Shown in pieces: positions 9,819 to 18,099 of a stretch of DNA of 64,000 nt (position 1 is the stretch's first letter; the number at the start of each line of letters is the position of its first letter). The position numbers and the translations under genes are program-made. Below the pieces are notes generated by a model that was given only the letters and a program-made list of their open reading frames with translations, was not told where the DNA came from and ran no database searches. Origin of the DNA: Desulfovibrio desulfuricans (lineage in GTDB: Bacteria > Desulfobacterota > Desulfovibrionia > Desulfovibrionales > Desulfovibrionaceae); NCBI RefSeq assembly GCF_024460775.1, contig NZ_JANFYZ010000006.1, forward strand, positions 62,001-126,000, read 5' to 3'.

Positions 9819-9891
9819 TTATTTTCCAAGTTTGAAGAACAAAGTCTTGACTTGTTCTAAATTTGTTCCTACTGTTTCCAACAGAGAACAA
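9810..9891. promoter_or_regulatory. Divergent operator region with repeated GAACAA/TTGTTC half-sites
   Basis: TTGTTC at 9810, 9852 and 9863; GAACAA at 9837 and 9886. The 9852 and 9863 copies are 11 bases apart and lie inside the early promoter; 9837 and 9852 form an inverted pair. Further copies occur at 9974, 9992, 10190 and 10201. These are the probable binding sites of the repressor or of the Ner-like protein. Confidence 0.6.
9847..9875 (+). promoter_or_regulatory. Early lytic promoter of the prophage
   Basis: TTGACT (9847-9852), a 17-base spacer, TACTGT (9870-9875); start expected near 9882. It faces the Ner-like gene, and two TTGTTC half-sites sit in the -35/spacer region, so repressor binding would block it. 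Confidence 0.7.
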
Positions 9892-9966
9892 CAGAAAACA
9901 GCAGCAAGTGGACTCTGCCAGATTTGGCACAAGGACACAAGGCTTCCAGGCACAAGGAGGGCAAAA

Positions 9967-10191
9967 ATGGCCAGAACAAGGCGCAACATCAGAACAATAC
10001 AGGAGGTTAGCGCCGACTTTCAGCAGCGCGGGAAATCCGTTGCTGAGTGGGCGCGTGAGCATGGCCTGCGGCCTGGGGTCGTTTACGACCTTATGCTGGG
10101 CCGATCTGCTGGCAAGCGCGGGGAAGCGCACCGGGCAGCCGTGCTGTTGGGCATCAAGGACGGCGTGGTTGACCGCGCTGGCGCAGCCTGA
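9967..10191 (+). CDS. BcepMu gp16-family DNA-binding protein (Ner/Cro-like)
   Basis: 74 residues from the ATG at 9967, which follows AAGGAGG. It has the pattern of the BcepMu gp16 phage family (SVAEWAREHGLRPGVVYDLM, then LGRSAGKRGEAHRAAVLLGI), a single HTH. It is the first gene of the rightward early operon and faces the repressor, the place of Ner or Cro. The expected role is to damp repressor and early promoters once the lytic programme starts. Confidence 0.82.
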   Translation: MARTRRNIRTIQEVSADFQQRGKSVAEWAREHGLRPGVVYDLMLGRSAGKRGEAHRAAVLLGIKDGVVDRAGAA

Positions 10192-10206
10192 ACAAAGATA
10201 GAACAA
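10190..10206. promoter_or_regulatory. Second pair of GAACAA half-sites
   Basis: GAACAA at 10190-10195 and 10201-10206, in direct orientation 11 bases apart, the same spacing as the pair in the early promoter. They overlap the stop codon of the Ner-like gene and precede the gene at 10259. Confidence 0.45.
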
Positions 10207-10258
10207 AAGCGCGAAGCCACCGACATGACTCCGCGCCAAACGCAAAAGGAGACCCCAG

Positions 10259-10465
10259 ATGCGTACAGAGCACACTATCAATAACGAGACCGGGCCGCAA
10301 TACGCCTCCCCTGTGTCCCGCGACCTTGAGGGCCTGTCGCACGAGTTGATGGGCATGTCTACGGAGGTCACCGGGCAACAATGGGCGCGGCTGCGGCTTA
10401 TCGTCATGCAGCTGCGGAGCATTGCCGGGCAAGTGGATGGATTGGTTATCCCGGAGGGTGTGTAG
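10259..10465 (+). CDS. Small hypothetical early protein
   Basis: 68 residues; the ATG at 10259 follows AAAAGGAG at seven to eight bases. The C-terminal half is helical (RLRLIVMQLRSIAGQVDGL). No motif recognised. It lies in the early operon between the Ner-like gene and another small orphan, a position where transposable phages often carry host-takeover or anti-defence genes; nothing in the sequence shows which. Confidence 0.6.
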   Translation: MRTEHTINNETGPQYASPVSRDLEGLSHELMGMSTEVTGQQWARLRLIVMQLRSIAGQVDGLVIPEGV

Positions 10466-10466
10466 G

Positions 10467-10775
10467 ATGAAAATATTTCTCTGCATGTCAAAGCACCTAT
10501 TCCCGAGCATCAAGGATGACGACTGGCGCGAAGGGGGTCTGCCTATTGAGGCAAGCTCAGCTTTGAGTGCCGCAATTGATTTTGTACACAAGTATCCAGA
10601 TAAGGCAGGCGTAGATGCGCTCGCTTATAACGAGAGTGATAAGCTGTTTATTTGGGTCAAGCATCCATCCGGAGGAGATGTAACAGGGTTTACCGTAACA
10701 ATTATCGCAGAATATCGCATAACAAGCGCGTCCGAAAACTGCTACTTCTGGGGGGATGGCAATGCGCCTGTGTAA
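10467..10775 (+). CDS. Small hypothetical early protein
   Basis: 102 residues from the ATG at 10467, with GGAGGG upstream and one base after the previous stop. Mixed alpha/beta composition, acidic, no signal peptide (MKIFLCMSKHLFP opening; VKHPSGGDVTGFTV later). No recognised family. Its base composition is more A+T-rich than its neighbours, pointing to a recently exchanged cargo gene. Confidence 0.6.
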   Translation: MKIFLCMSKHLFPSIKDDDWREGGLPIEASSALSAAIDFVHKYPDKAGVDALAYNESDKLFIWVKHPSGGDVTGFTVTIIAEYRITSASENCYFWGDGNAPV

Positions 10776-11487
10776 CCCCGACTGCCTCATTGATTGGAAG
10801 CCTGTGCAGCCGCCCAAGTACAAAAAGGACTATGAGGGGAAGCTGCTGCGGATACCCACTTTTTCCAGATATCGCCCTGACGGGGCAGATTTGCCGCCGG
10901 ACGGAGCGGTGGTGTGCATCGAGCGCCGCTACAACAACGGATCACAATTTGAGATGCAGGTCAGTTGGCGCTGCCCGGCCTGCGATCATCCGCATACCGG
11001 CTATGTGCCGGAAGCCTGGATTGCCGAGGACAAGGCACAGTTTGTGGAGCCGTCAGGCCTCGCAGACGCAACCTGCGCCATCGGCGACCACCCTGCGGTG
11101 CTGTATCTGGCCACAAGTTACAGCCATCCCGATGCGGCCAAACGTGCGGCGCGGGCAAATCTGGCATCGCAGTGCTCTGCGTGGTTCATGCGCCGGGGCT
11201 GGTGCGTCATATCACCGCTGAGCATGGGGCATGCCATCGCAGTTGAGGGGGCCGAATTGCCCTCGGATTTTGCGGCATATCAGGAGGTATGCTTGCGCAT
11301 GCTGGAGGCCAGCGACGCACTGGTGGTGCTGTTGCTGGACGGCATACGCGAGAGCGTGGGCGTAGCCGCAGGAATTGACCATGCACGCAAGCTCGGCATC
11401 CCGCTCAACCAGGTCAAGTTGCCGGGGCCGGACGCCTCCGGCGATGCACAGTTTGAACTGGTCCATAACCCCAGGTGGTGGCGCTGA
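10756..11487 (+). CDS. Two-part protein with C-terminal DUF1937 domain
   Basis: 243 residues; the start may instead be the ATG at 10762, which is better spaced from GGGGGG. The C-terminal 130 residues fit DUF1937, a nucleoside 2-deoxyribosyltransferase-like fold (VLYLATSYSHPD, then ISPLSMGHAI, DALVVLLLDGI, SVGVAAGIDHA). The N-terminal part contains CPACDHPH, a possible metal site, and matches nothing I know. The domain may bind or process nucleotides or NAD; the role in the phage is unknown. Overlaps the previous gene by 20 bases. Confidence 0.75.
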   Translation: MAMRLCNPDCLIDWKPVQPPKYKKDYEGKLLRIPTFSRYRPDGADLPPDGAVVCIERRYNNGSQFEMQVSWRCPACDHPHTGYVPEAWIAEDKAQFVEPSGLADATCAIGDHPAVLYLATSYSHPDAAKRAARANLASQCSAWFMRRGWCVISPLSMGHAIAVEGAELPSDFAAYQEVCLRMLEASDALVVLLLDGIRESVGVAAGIDHARKLGIPLNQVKLPGPDASGDAQFELVHNPRWWR

Positions 11488-11801
11488 TGACCAGGAAATC
11501 TGACAGCGATTCGGCGGCCCAACGGGCGCTGCGCATAGCGGAGCTGCTGTTTGGCCGTGTGCTTGATGGGTACAGCAACAAGGAAATTGCGGACGCCCTG
11601 GGCTACACCGCCTGCAATGTCTCCCGCGACCTGGAGACCCTGCGCAGCAGGGGCTGGGCGGAGAAACTGGACACAGGCCGCTGGGCGCTGACCACAAAGC
11701 CTGTGGCGTTGATGCGCAAATATCAGGATTACATGGCCGATTTGGCCGCCCGGCGCGATGCCTTTGACGCGCGGGTGCAGGCACAGGCCAAAAATCTCTA
11801 G
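11487..11801 (+). CDS. Winged HTH protein (IclR-type helix-turn-helix)
   Basis: 104 residues from the ATG at 11487, overlapping the preceding stop as ATGA. The core GYSNKEIADALGYTACNVSR is a clear helix-turn-helix and is followed by a wing ending in GRWALTTK. Probably a phage regulator of early or transposition genes. Proteins of this kind often precede the transposase in BcepMu-like phages. Confidence 0.75.
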   Translation: MTRKSDSDSAAQRALRIAELLFGRVLDGYSNKEIADALGYTACNVSRDLETLRSRGWAEKLDTGRWALTTKPVALMRKYQDYMADLAARRDAFDARVQAQAKNL

Positions 11802-11810
11802 GAGCAGGAT

Positions 11811-12818
11811 ATGACCAAGAGTGATGTACAACCCACAGTTGCCAGCCCCGCACGCGGGCGGCGTGCAAATAATGCCGAAACGGCCAACGCGGAGCTGGTT
11901 GCCACAGATACCTATGAGGCCGGGGCCACGGCTCTGGTTGCGGGCCTGCGGCAGGGCAGCATTGCCCTGCCCAAGGAAGAAATGGCGCAGAGCCTGCACA
12001 TGGCCGAGACCATTGGCCGTATCAGTGCGTTCCAGATCAACGAAGCTTTTAACCGCGTTGCAATGCTCAAACTGTTGCAGGAGATCCGCGACACCCGCAG
12101 TTACAAGGGCGCTACGGTTTCCATGCGCGGTTCCGGTGAGCTGGTGACCGTCACAACCTGGGAGGATTTCTGCGCAGCCAGCGGCTACAGCCATAAAAAA
12201 ATAAATGAAGATTTGCAGAATCTTACGGCATTTGGCGGTGATTTTTTGGAGCTGCAGGACAAGCTGGGCCTTGGCTACCGCGATTTGCGGCTGCTGCGCA
12301 AAGGGTTGGCCGAGTCGCCGCCCGAGGAACGCGAGGCCGTGCTGGCTGATGTGACCGCCGTAGACGGGCCAGACGAGTTGCAGGAGCGCCTGGAAGATTT
12401 GCGGCTGCGGCTGGCACAGGCAGAGGCCAAGGCCAGGGAAACTCAGGCTGATATCGAGGCTAAAGAAAAGGTGAGCCGCTCAAAAACTGAAAAGCTCGAT
12501 GAGCTGTCAGAGCAGGTTGCGAGGCTGACCAGCAGCCATCCTGACGACAAGGCCAAGGCACGCATTACCCGCAACACCAACTCGCTCAAACTGTTGGATG
12601 AGGCCTGCGCCGAGGTTACGCACAAAATTACCATTTTGTGCGCCCAGGCTAACGCCATCCTGGCCGATGACGAGAGCACCGAGGAGACCTGCATGCAGGT
12701 ACACCGGCGCGTGAGTATACTCGTTGAGCACACGGCGGCCAGCCTTGTTGGTAGCGGCGTTGACGTTGACCTGACCGCATGGGTGCAGGCCTCGCCTGCA
12801 TCAGTGACTGAGGCGTAA
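11811..12818 (+). CDS. Conserved-type phage protein with long coiled coil
   Basis: 335 residues; the ATG at 11811 follows AGGAGC. The N-terminal half is helical (about 30-190) and includes AASGYSHKKINEDL, which may be DNA-binding. A coiled coil occupies about 185-250, rich in Glu, Ala, Lys and Gln. Genes of this size and position, between the HTH gene and transposase, recur in BcepMu-like phages, but I know no function. Partnership with the transposase is a guess from position. Confidence 0.7.
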   Translation: MTKSDVQPTVASPARGRRANNAETANAELVATDTYEAGATALVAGLRQGSIALPKEEMAQSLHMAETIGRISAFQINEAFNRVAMLKLLQEIRDTRSYKGATVSMRGSGELVTVTTWEDFCAASGYSHKKINEDLQNLTAFGGDFLELQDKLGLGYRDLRLLRKGLAESPPEEREAVLADVTAVDGPDELQERLEDLRLRLAQAEAKARETQADIEAKEKVSRSKTEKLDELSEQVARLTSSHPDDKAKARITRNTNSLKLLDEACAEVTHKITILCAQANAILADDESTEETCMQVHRRVSILVEHTAASLVGSGVDVDLTAWVQASPASVTEA

Positions 12819-12820
12819 CC

Positions 12821-14662
12821 ATGACACCCGCGCAACTCCAATATCTGCACGATGTGGCACGCCAGCTGGATGCTGCCCCTGCGGGGGGCGGTGAGCGCGG
12901 GCAAATCGTGGCGCGGGCGGCCCAGGCCTTGGGCAAGAGTCCCAAGACTCTCTATGGGCTGTTGCGCAAGCACGTTGGCTGGCAGAGCGGGCGTAAGCCC
13001 CGCGCCGATGCAGGAAAGTCGTGCGTAGACCGTGACCTGGCACTTGCTGTCGGCGGAATTGTGCATTTGGCCCGCCGACAAAACGGCAAGCGCACACGCA
13101 CCATCAAGGGTGCGCGGGAGACTCTGGCGGCCAATGGATATGGCGTCATTAACAATGATACGGGGGAGGTTGTCATGCCCAGCGCCGCAACATTATCGCG
13201 GGCCATGCGGCAGCACTGCTGCCACCCGGAGCAGTTGAGCGGCGCTGCTCCGGCTACGTCACTGCGCAGCCTGCATCCTAACCACACATGGCAGGTAGAT
13301 GCCTCGGTGTGCGTGCTGTACCGCATGCGCGGCAGCCAATCCGTGCGGCTGCTCAACGAGCGGGATTACAACGAGCACAAGCCGGGCAAACTGGTGGAGA
13401 TCTCCGGGCAACGCATTCTGCGATATCTGGTCATCGACCACTACAGCGGCAACATCTATCTGCATTACGAGCAGGCCAAGGGCGAGGACGCCCTGGGCGT
13501 CATCAAGGCACTGATTGGTGCAATTGATGACCGCGGCGCGCGTGACCCAATGCACGGCGTACCAGCACAGGTGTTTATGGACCCCGGCAGCGGCAACAAA
13601 TCGAGCCTGTTGCTCAATTTTGTGGAGCAACTCGACATCAAGCCTCTGCACCACGCCGCTGGCAATGCCCGCGCCACGGGTGGCGTAGAGGTGAGTCAAA
13701 ACATTGTGGAGACGCAGTTTGAGGGCCGACTGCGGTTTATGGCGGTGCCCAGCGTTGCCGATTTGCAGGCCAAAGCAGATGCCTGGCGTGCCCACTACAA
13801 CGCTACGCAGATACTGCGGCGGGCGGGCAAAACGCGCAACGCGTTGTGGGCAACCATAACGAGTGAGCAGCTCCGCACCGTGAGCCGTGAGGTTATGGAG
13901 GCCATAGCCGCCTGGGGCGATGTGCGCCGCAAGGTGGACGGGCATTTCAAAATCTCCGTTGATACGCGGGCCTTCGGGGTGCGCGAGTATGACCTGCGGG
14001 AGCTTGGATACCACGGATTGTGCGTGGGTGACATGGTGCGGGTGCGACTCAACCCGTTTTTGGCACCCGTGATCCGCGTCATCAAGACACAAGCGGACGG
14101 CACGGAGCTGATGTTTGAGGTGTCGCCCATCGACAAGGATGCAGCGGGCTTTGACATTACCGCTCCGGTGATCGGGCAGGAGTATCGGGCACAGCCCAAA
14201 ACCAGGCCGCAACGCGCCCTGGATGATGTGCTCAAGACTGCCTACGGCACCGCCAGCGTTGAGGAGGCGGCAAAACACCACAAAGCCCGCAATAAAACGC
14301 CGTTTGCAGACATTGACCCGATGGCAGACGTCAAGCAGGCCCCCATGCAGTTTCGTGCCAGCGGCACCCCGATGGATGTGGCTGGCACAATGGCTCAGGC
14401 AATGCCACTCAACCACGCCCAGGCGGCACAGCGCCTGCGCGGTATGTGCGGCCAGGCCTGGAAGGAAAACCCGGCTGGCTGCATGGCTATGATCAAGCAG
14501 CGTTACCCCACACAGGTGCCGGAGGACAAACTGCAGGAGATGGCTGACGCCATCAACGGGCTGCATGAAGCTGGTCAGCATGAGGTTGGGACACGGCCCG
14601 CAAGCGGCACGGCCAGCATTACCCATATTGACCTGCGCGGAGGTTTGGCATGCGCAAATTAG
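12821..14662 (+). CDS. DDE transposase A of a Mu-like phage
   Basis: 613 residues, BcepMu TnpA / MuA class. The N-terminal helix-turn-helix part (about 30-55, 90-130) should bind the prophage ends. The rve-type catalytic core shows Asp160 (WQVDAS), Asp254 (VFMDPGSGN) and Glu290 (TGGVEVSQN). A C-terminal region (about 400-613) would contact the B ATPase. It catalyses integration and replicative transposition. The end overlaps the ATPase gene by 13 bases, so the two are translationally linked. Confidence 0.94.
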   Translation: MTPAQLQYLHDVARQLDAAPAGGGERGQIVARAAQALGKSPKTLYGLLRKHVGWQSGRKPRADAGKSCVDRDLALAVGGIVHLARRQNGKRTRTIKGARETLAANGYGVINNDTGEVVMPSAATLSRAMRQHCCHPEQLSGAAPATSLRSLHPNHTWQVDASVCVLYRMRGSQSVRLLNERDYNEHKPGKLVEISGQRILRYLVIDHYSGNIYLHYEQAKGEDALGVIKALIGAIDDRGARDPMHGVPAQVFMDPGSGNKSSLLLNFVEQLDIKPLHHAAGNARATGGVEVSQNIVETQFEGRLRFMAVPSVADLQAKADAWRAHYNATQILRRAGKTRNALWATITSEQLRTVSREVMEAIAAWGDVRRKVDGHFKISVDTRAFGVREYDLRELGYHGLCVGDMVRVRLNPFLAPVIRVIKTQADGTELMFEVSPIDKDAAGFDITAPVIGQEYRAQPKTRPQRALDDVLKTAYGTASVEEAAKHHKARNKTPFADIDPMADVKQAPMQFRASGTPMDVAGTMAQAMPLNHAQAAQRLRGMCGQAWKENPAGCMAMIKQRYPTQVPEDKLQEMADAINGLHEAGQHEVGTRPASGTASITHIDLRGGLACAN

Positions 14663-15864
14663 CCGCCCCCGCAGAGTTTAAGGCCCTCATTGCCACGCAC
14701 GGCGGTCAGCGCCAGGCGGCAAGGGCCTGCAAGGTCAGCCCGGCCCTGATCAACCTGCTGGCTAATCAGGGCATGCCGCCCAAGACAGGCTGGGCGAGCC
14801 TGCAAAACGCCCTTCAACAATGGCTAACCGCCCAAGGGGCCACCGCCGACACGGTGACCAGGGCGCTGCGCGAGGCCGCACCAAAGGTCAGAACCCCGCG
14901 CAAGATCATCAACAAGGCCCAAATCAGGGCCAATACAGCAGGAGAAGACCCCATGATCTTTGGCAAACAGACGCTTGTTCAGGGTGCCCGGAAACATTTT
15001 TCTCTCACGCGTGATCCGTTTTCTGACCCGCAGACGGTGGAAGAAATCTATTTGACGCCGGAATCCCGGTATGTGCGCGAGGTGATGTACGACGCCGCCT
15101 GCAATGGCAATTTTTTGGCCGTAATCGGCGAGAGCGGCAGCGGCAAAAGCACGCTGCGCGAAGAAATGATTGAGCGGCTCAAGACGAGCGGCGAGAGCGT
15201 CATAGTGATTGAGCCGTACACTCTCTCCATGACCGAGACGGACAAATACGGCAAACCGCTGCGCGCCCAGCACATTGCCGAGGCCATCATTGATACTGTG
15301 CAGCGCGGTGCCCGGTGCGCGGGCAGCCCTGAAATGCGCGGGCGCATGCTGCACCAGATGCTGATTGCCAGCAGCCGGGGCGGCAACCGCCATGTGCTCG
15401 TAATTGAGGAGGCCCACGACCTGCATGTGCAGACCATCAAGAGCCTCAAAAGGTTTTGGGAGCTGAAAGACGGTATGCGCCGCCTCTTGTCCATCATCCT
15501 CATCGGGCAAACCGAGCTGCGGGGCAAGCTCTCCAACACACAGGCTGAGGTGCGCGAGGTTGTGCAGCGCTGTGATGTGATCGACCTGCCGCCCATCAAG
15601 GACCCGGAGGCGTATCTGGCGTTTCGATTCAAGGTCGCGGGAGCGGACATTACCAGCATTTTTGAACCTGACGCGTTGGCCCTGTTGCGGGAGCAGCTCG
15701 TGGTGGCCAGCAGCCTCAACAGCAACGGCGTGTATCTGGGCTATCCCCTCGCCATTGCCAACCTCGCACGGGCGGCAATGTCCAAGGCCTACGAAATCGG
15801 CGAGTCCATCGTGACCGGTGACGTTATGCGCCTGGTGCAGCCCAAGGAGGCTGGCCGTGTCTGA
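14650..15864 (+). CDS. MuB-like AAA ATPase (transposition target selector)
   Basis: 404 residues. An N-terminal HTH-like domain (QRQAARACKVSPALINLLANQ region, about 18-40) precedes an AAA core: Walker A GESGSGKST (160-168), Walker B VLVIEEAHD (249-257), and a sensor-like LIGQTEL. The protein would bind target DNA, activate the transposase and give target immunity. It directly follows and overlaps the transposase gene. Confidence 0.92.
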   Translation: MRKLAAPAEFKALIATHGGQRQAARACKVSPALINLLANQGMPPKTGWASLQNALQQWLTAQGATADTVTRALREAAPKVRTPRKIINKAQIRANTAGEDPMIFGKQTLVQGARKHFSLTRDPFSDPQTVEEIYLTPESRYVREVMYDAACNGNFLAVIGESGSGKSTLREEMIERLKTSGESVIVIEPYTLSMTETDKYGKPLRAQHIAEAIIDTVQRGARCAGSPEMRGRMLHQMLIASSRGGNRHVLVIEEAHDLHVQTIKSLKRFWELKDGMRRLLSIILIGQTELRGKLSNTQAEVREVVQRCDVIDLPPIKDPEAYLAFRFKVAGADITSIFEPDALALLREQLVVASSLNSNGVYLGYPLAIANLARAAMSKAYEIGESIVTGDVMRLVQPKEAGRV

Positions 15865-16033
15865 TAAGGAGTTTGTCGATCTGGTGCGCGCCATGCGCAA
15901 TGCCCAGACCATCTATTTCCGGTCTAAAAATTGGAGTGATCTGCGTTACGCCAGAGACTACGAGCAACGCGTGGACAATGAGCTGCGGATCAGGGCCGAG
16001 GCAGACCGCCCGAAGCAGGCGGCGTTGATATGA
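15857..16033 (+). CDS. Small hypothetical phage protein
   Basis: 58 residues from a GTG at 15857, chosen because AAGGAGG stands six bases upstream; it overlaps the end of the ATPase gene. Charged and helical (VDLVRAMRNAQTIYFRS). Function unknown. Confidence 0.6.
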   Translation: MSDKEFVDLVRAMRNAQTIYFRSKNWSDLRYARDYEQRVDNELRIRAEADRPKQAALI

Positions 16034-16125
16034 GCGGGCGTTCTACCCTGACTATCACAGGCAAAAGCATTACCGCGACCGGCAAGGCCGCAAACCATAT
16101 TTTCAAAGCCCTACAGGAGATCAAC

Positions 16126-16641
16126 ATGGCAAAGCGCGTCAAACCCGTATTGCAGCTGCCCGTTATCAATTCCACAGAGGACGCTGACGCGGTACTGGCT
16201 GAAATTGCCGCACACAGGCGCAAGATTGAGTTGTACGAAATTGGCCTGCGCGAAAGCGTTGATGCTCTCAAAACCGAATGCACAGACAAGTGCGAGGCTC
16301 ATAAGCAGGCTATTTCCACACGGGAGCAGGCCCTGATGCAGTTTGCCCTGGCGCGGCGCGACGATGTTTTCAAGGGCCGCAAATCTGTAGCGCTGACATT
16401 TGGCAGCTTCGGGTTTCGCGCTTCATCCACTCTCAAAACCCTGCGAAAGTTCACCTGGGAGCGCGTTCTCAATCTGGTCAAGGATCGTGGGCTGGAGTGC
16501 GTGCGTACCAAGGAGGAGGTGGACAAGGATGCGCTGCGTGCCCTAGATGCGGACACTCTTGCCGCAGTGGGGTGCAAGCTTGTTGAGGAGGATTCCTTTT
16601 TTTACGAGCTGGCAGACACAGACCTGGCCAGCAACCAGTAA
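16126..16641 (+). CDS. gam: Gam-like host-nuclease inhibitor
   Basis: 171 residues from the ATG at 16126 (AGGAG six bases upstream), opening MAKRVKPVLQLP as Mu Gam-type proteins do. In-frame codons extend to an ATG at 16030 that overlaps the previous stop, so a 203-residue form is possible. Gam family members are Ku-like: they coat linear double-stranded ends and shield them from exonucleases. Residues about 110-130 (KSVALTFGSFGFRAS) match the conserved core. Confidence 0.87.
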   Translation: MAKRVKPVLQLPVINSTEDADAVLAEIAAHRRKIELYEIGLRESVDALKTECTDKCEAHKQAISTREQALMQFALARRDDVFKGRKSVALTFGSFGFRASSTLKTLRKFTWERVLNLVKDRGLECVRTKEEVDKDALRALDADTLAAVGCKLVEEDSFFYELADTDLASNQ

Positions 16642-16652
16642 AGGAGGCGCGT

Positions 16653-17156
16653 ATGAGCAGACTCATGGGCATGATCCGCGTTGCCAAGGCCCAGCTTGGC
16701 ATGGATGAGGACACCTATCGGGACTTTTTGCACAACACTCTGGGCAAGAAGACAATGGCGGGCAGCACGGGCAAGGAGCAGTGGCGCGTTGTGGAGGCGC
16801 TTAAGGGGCTGGGTTTCCAGCCCCGGCCCATCCACAAAGGCAAGGAACTGCCCTGCGACCCGCAGGCCAAAAAAATACGGTCTCTGTGGCTGACAATGGC
16901 CGACTGCGGTGTGGTGCGGGACAGGTCGGAGCAGGCGCTCAACAGCTACGTGCGCCGCATCACCGGGCAAACGCTGGCCAATGCCACCACCAAACAGTGC
17001 ATTGTGGTAATCGAGACTCTCAAATCATGGCTGGATCGGTGCGATGATGCTGATGCTCGTGCCAAATGCTTGGCCGTGCTGCGAGGTGAGTCTGGCGCGC
17101 CGCCGGTGATCAACGGCGCGCCGATCGCGGAGGTGGACAATGGGCGCGTACAGTGA
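16653..17156 (+). CDS. gemA: GemA-like regulatory protein (Mu gp16, DUF1018)
   Basis: 167 residues with the family hallmarks IRVAKAQLGMDEDTYR, LKGLGFQP, KIRSLWLTMADCGVV and YVRRITGQ. GemA of Mu alters host gene expression and DNA supercoiling; the mechanism is poorly known. It lies between gam and the Mor-type activator, as in Mu relatives. Confidence 0.9.
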   Translation: MSRLMGMIRVAKAQLGMDEDTYRDFLHNTLGKKTMAGSTGKEQWRVVEALKGLGFQPRPIHKGKELPCDPQAKKIRSLWLTMADCGVVRDRSEQALNSYVRRITGQTLANATTKQCIVVIETLKSWLDRCDDADARAKCLAVLRGESGAPPVINGAPIAEVDNGRVQ

Positions 17157-17472
17157 GCGCGGCAAAGAGATACTCAACACAGTGACCTCCATTATTGATC
17201 AGGAGGCCACCAAGGGGACACCGGGCCTTGGCAAGCGCGTGGCGGACATCATTGCTGATCAATTTGGCGGGCAACAGATATATTTGCCCTTTGACCGGGA
17301 GCGGCGCGATGCCCGCATTTTTGCCGAGTATCGCGGTGACAACATCCATGCCATTGCAAGCAAGTATCGGGTGTCAACCCACCAGGTTTACAAAATCGTG
17401 CAGCGTGAGAAGGCAAAGAGGCGGCAAAAACAGACGTTGCTGCCAGGCGTGCGCATAGGGCAACAGCAATGA
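17140..17472 (+). CDS. mor: Mor/C-family transcription activator
   Basis: 110 residues. GGQQIYLPFDRERRDARIF is the Mor dimerisation region, and the C-terminal HTH is IASKYRVSTHQVYKIVQ. Mor and C of Mu bind dyad sites and recruit RNA polymerase to middle and late promoters. Only one such gene is visible, so it may serve both steps; the paired palindromes at 673 and 8362 are the obvious candidate targets. GGAGG precedes the ATG; the start overlaps gemA. Confidence 0.9.
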   Translation: MGAYSERGKEILNTVTSIIDQEATKGTPGLGKRVADIIADQFGGQQIYLPFDRERRDARIFAEYRGDNIHAIASKYRVSTHQVYKIVQREKAKRRQKQTLLPGVRIGQQQ

Positions 17473-18083
17473 CGTGCCCGGCCAGCAACCCCAAAGCCCC
17501 CATCTATACATGCTGGCAGCGCATTCCGGGGATTACTGATCCCCAGGAGATTCGGCGCTGCCAGCAGTGCCCACACGGCATGGTACTGATCGCATCAGTA
17601 ACGTGGCAACGTGAGGTGGATCAGGATGTTCCTGACCAGGTAGACGCTCCACAGAGAGAGAACATTATTATGGATAAGCAGACATATACGGTGGCGCAAT
17701 TGTCAGCATTGATAGGGATCTCTGTCAAAAATATTTACAACGCCAAAGGGCTTAAACGCCCTCCATCATCAGGCTCTATGACGGGGGCCGTGCTGACGGA
17801 AATGAGCAAGCGCGGCATAACCTGGGATCAGATTGTGCCAGCGTCCAAAGGTGGCGGGCAAAAGACCGCTGGAGCGCCCGTGCCTGATGATGGACAGATG
17901 GTGACGGATGGCAGCGCCACCGCCGCCGAAGATTCGCAGACTGTTGCGGCGGTACAGAAGATGCCCGATGCCGTGCCTACTGTCATGCGTGAGGTCATGT
18001 GCGAAAGATGGCCGCTCGAGGTGCTGATCAAAGCGGTCAGGGGCAAGCTGCCCCCCCACACGTCCATCACGATCAGCGCTTAG
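17469..18083 (+). CDS. Hypothetical phage protein, Cys-containing N-part and HTH-like C-part
   Basis: 204 residues, overlapping the Mor stop as ATGA. The first 65 residues hold CW, CQQC and CPHG cysteines, perhaps a metal site. From MDKQTYTVAQLSALIGI (residue 68 on) a second part looks like a helix-turn-helix protein, with a low-complexity linker after it. It could be two proteins if the ATG at 17670 is used, but that codon has no good ribosome site. Confidence 0.55.
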   Translation: MTCPASNPKAPIYTCWQRIPGITDPQEIRRCQQCPHGMVLIASVTWQREVDQDVPDQVDAPQRENIIMDKQTYTVAQLSALIGISVKNIYNAKGLKRPPSSGSMTGAVLTEMSKRGITWDQIVPASKGGGQKTAGAPVPDDGQMVTDGSATAAEDSQTVAAVQKMPDAVPTVMREVMCERWPLEVLIKAVRGKLPPHTSITISA

Positions 18084-18099
18084 GGTGGTGGAGGGGAAG

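Noticed and set aside
13259..14626. Leftward open frame of 455 codons
   Set aside because: Antisense to the transposase; high G+C makes long antisense frames common here.
14824..15912. Leftward open frame of 362 codons
   Set aside because: Antisense to the MuB-like ATPase with intact Walker motifs.
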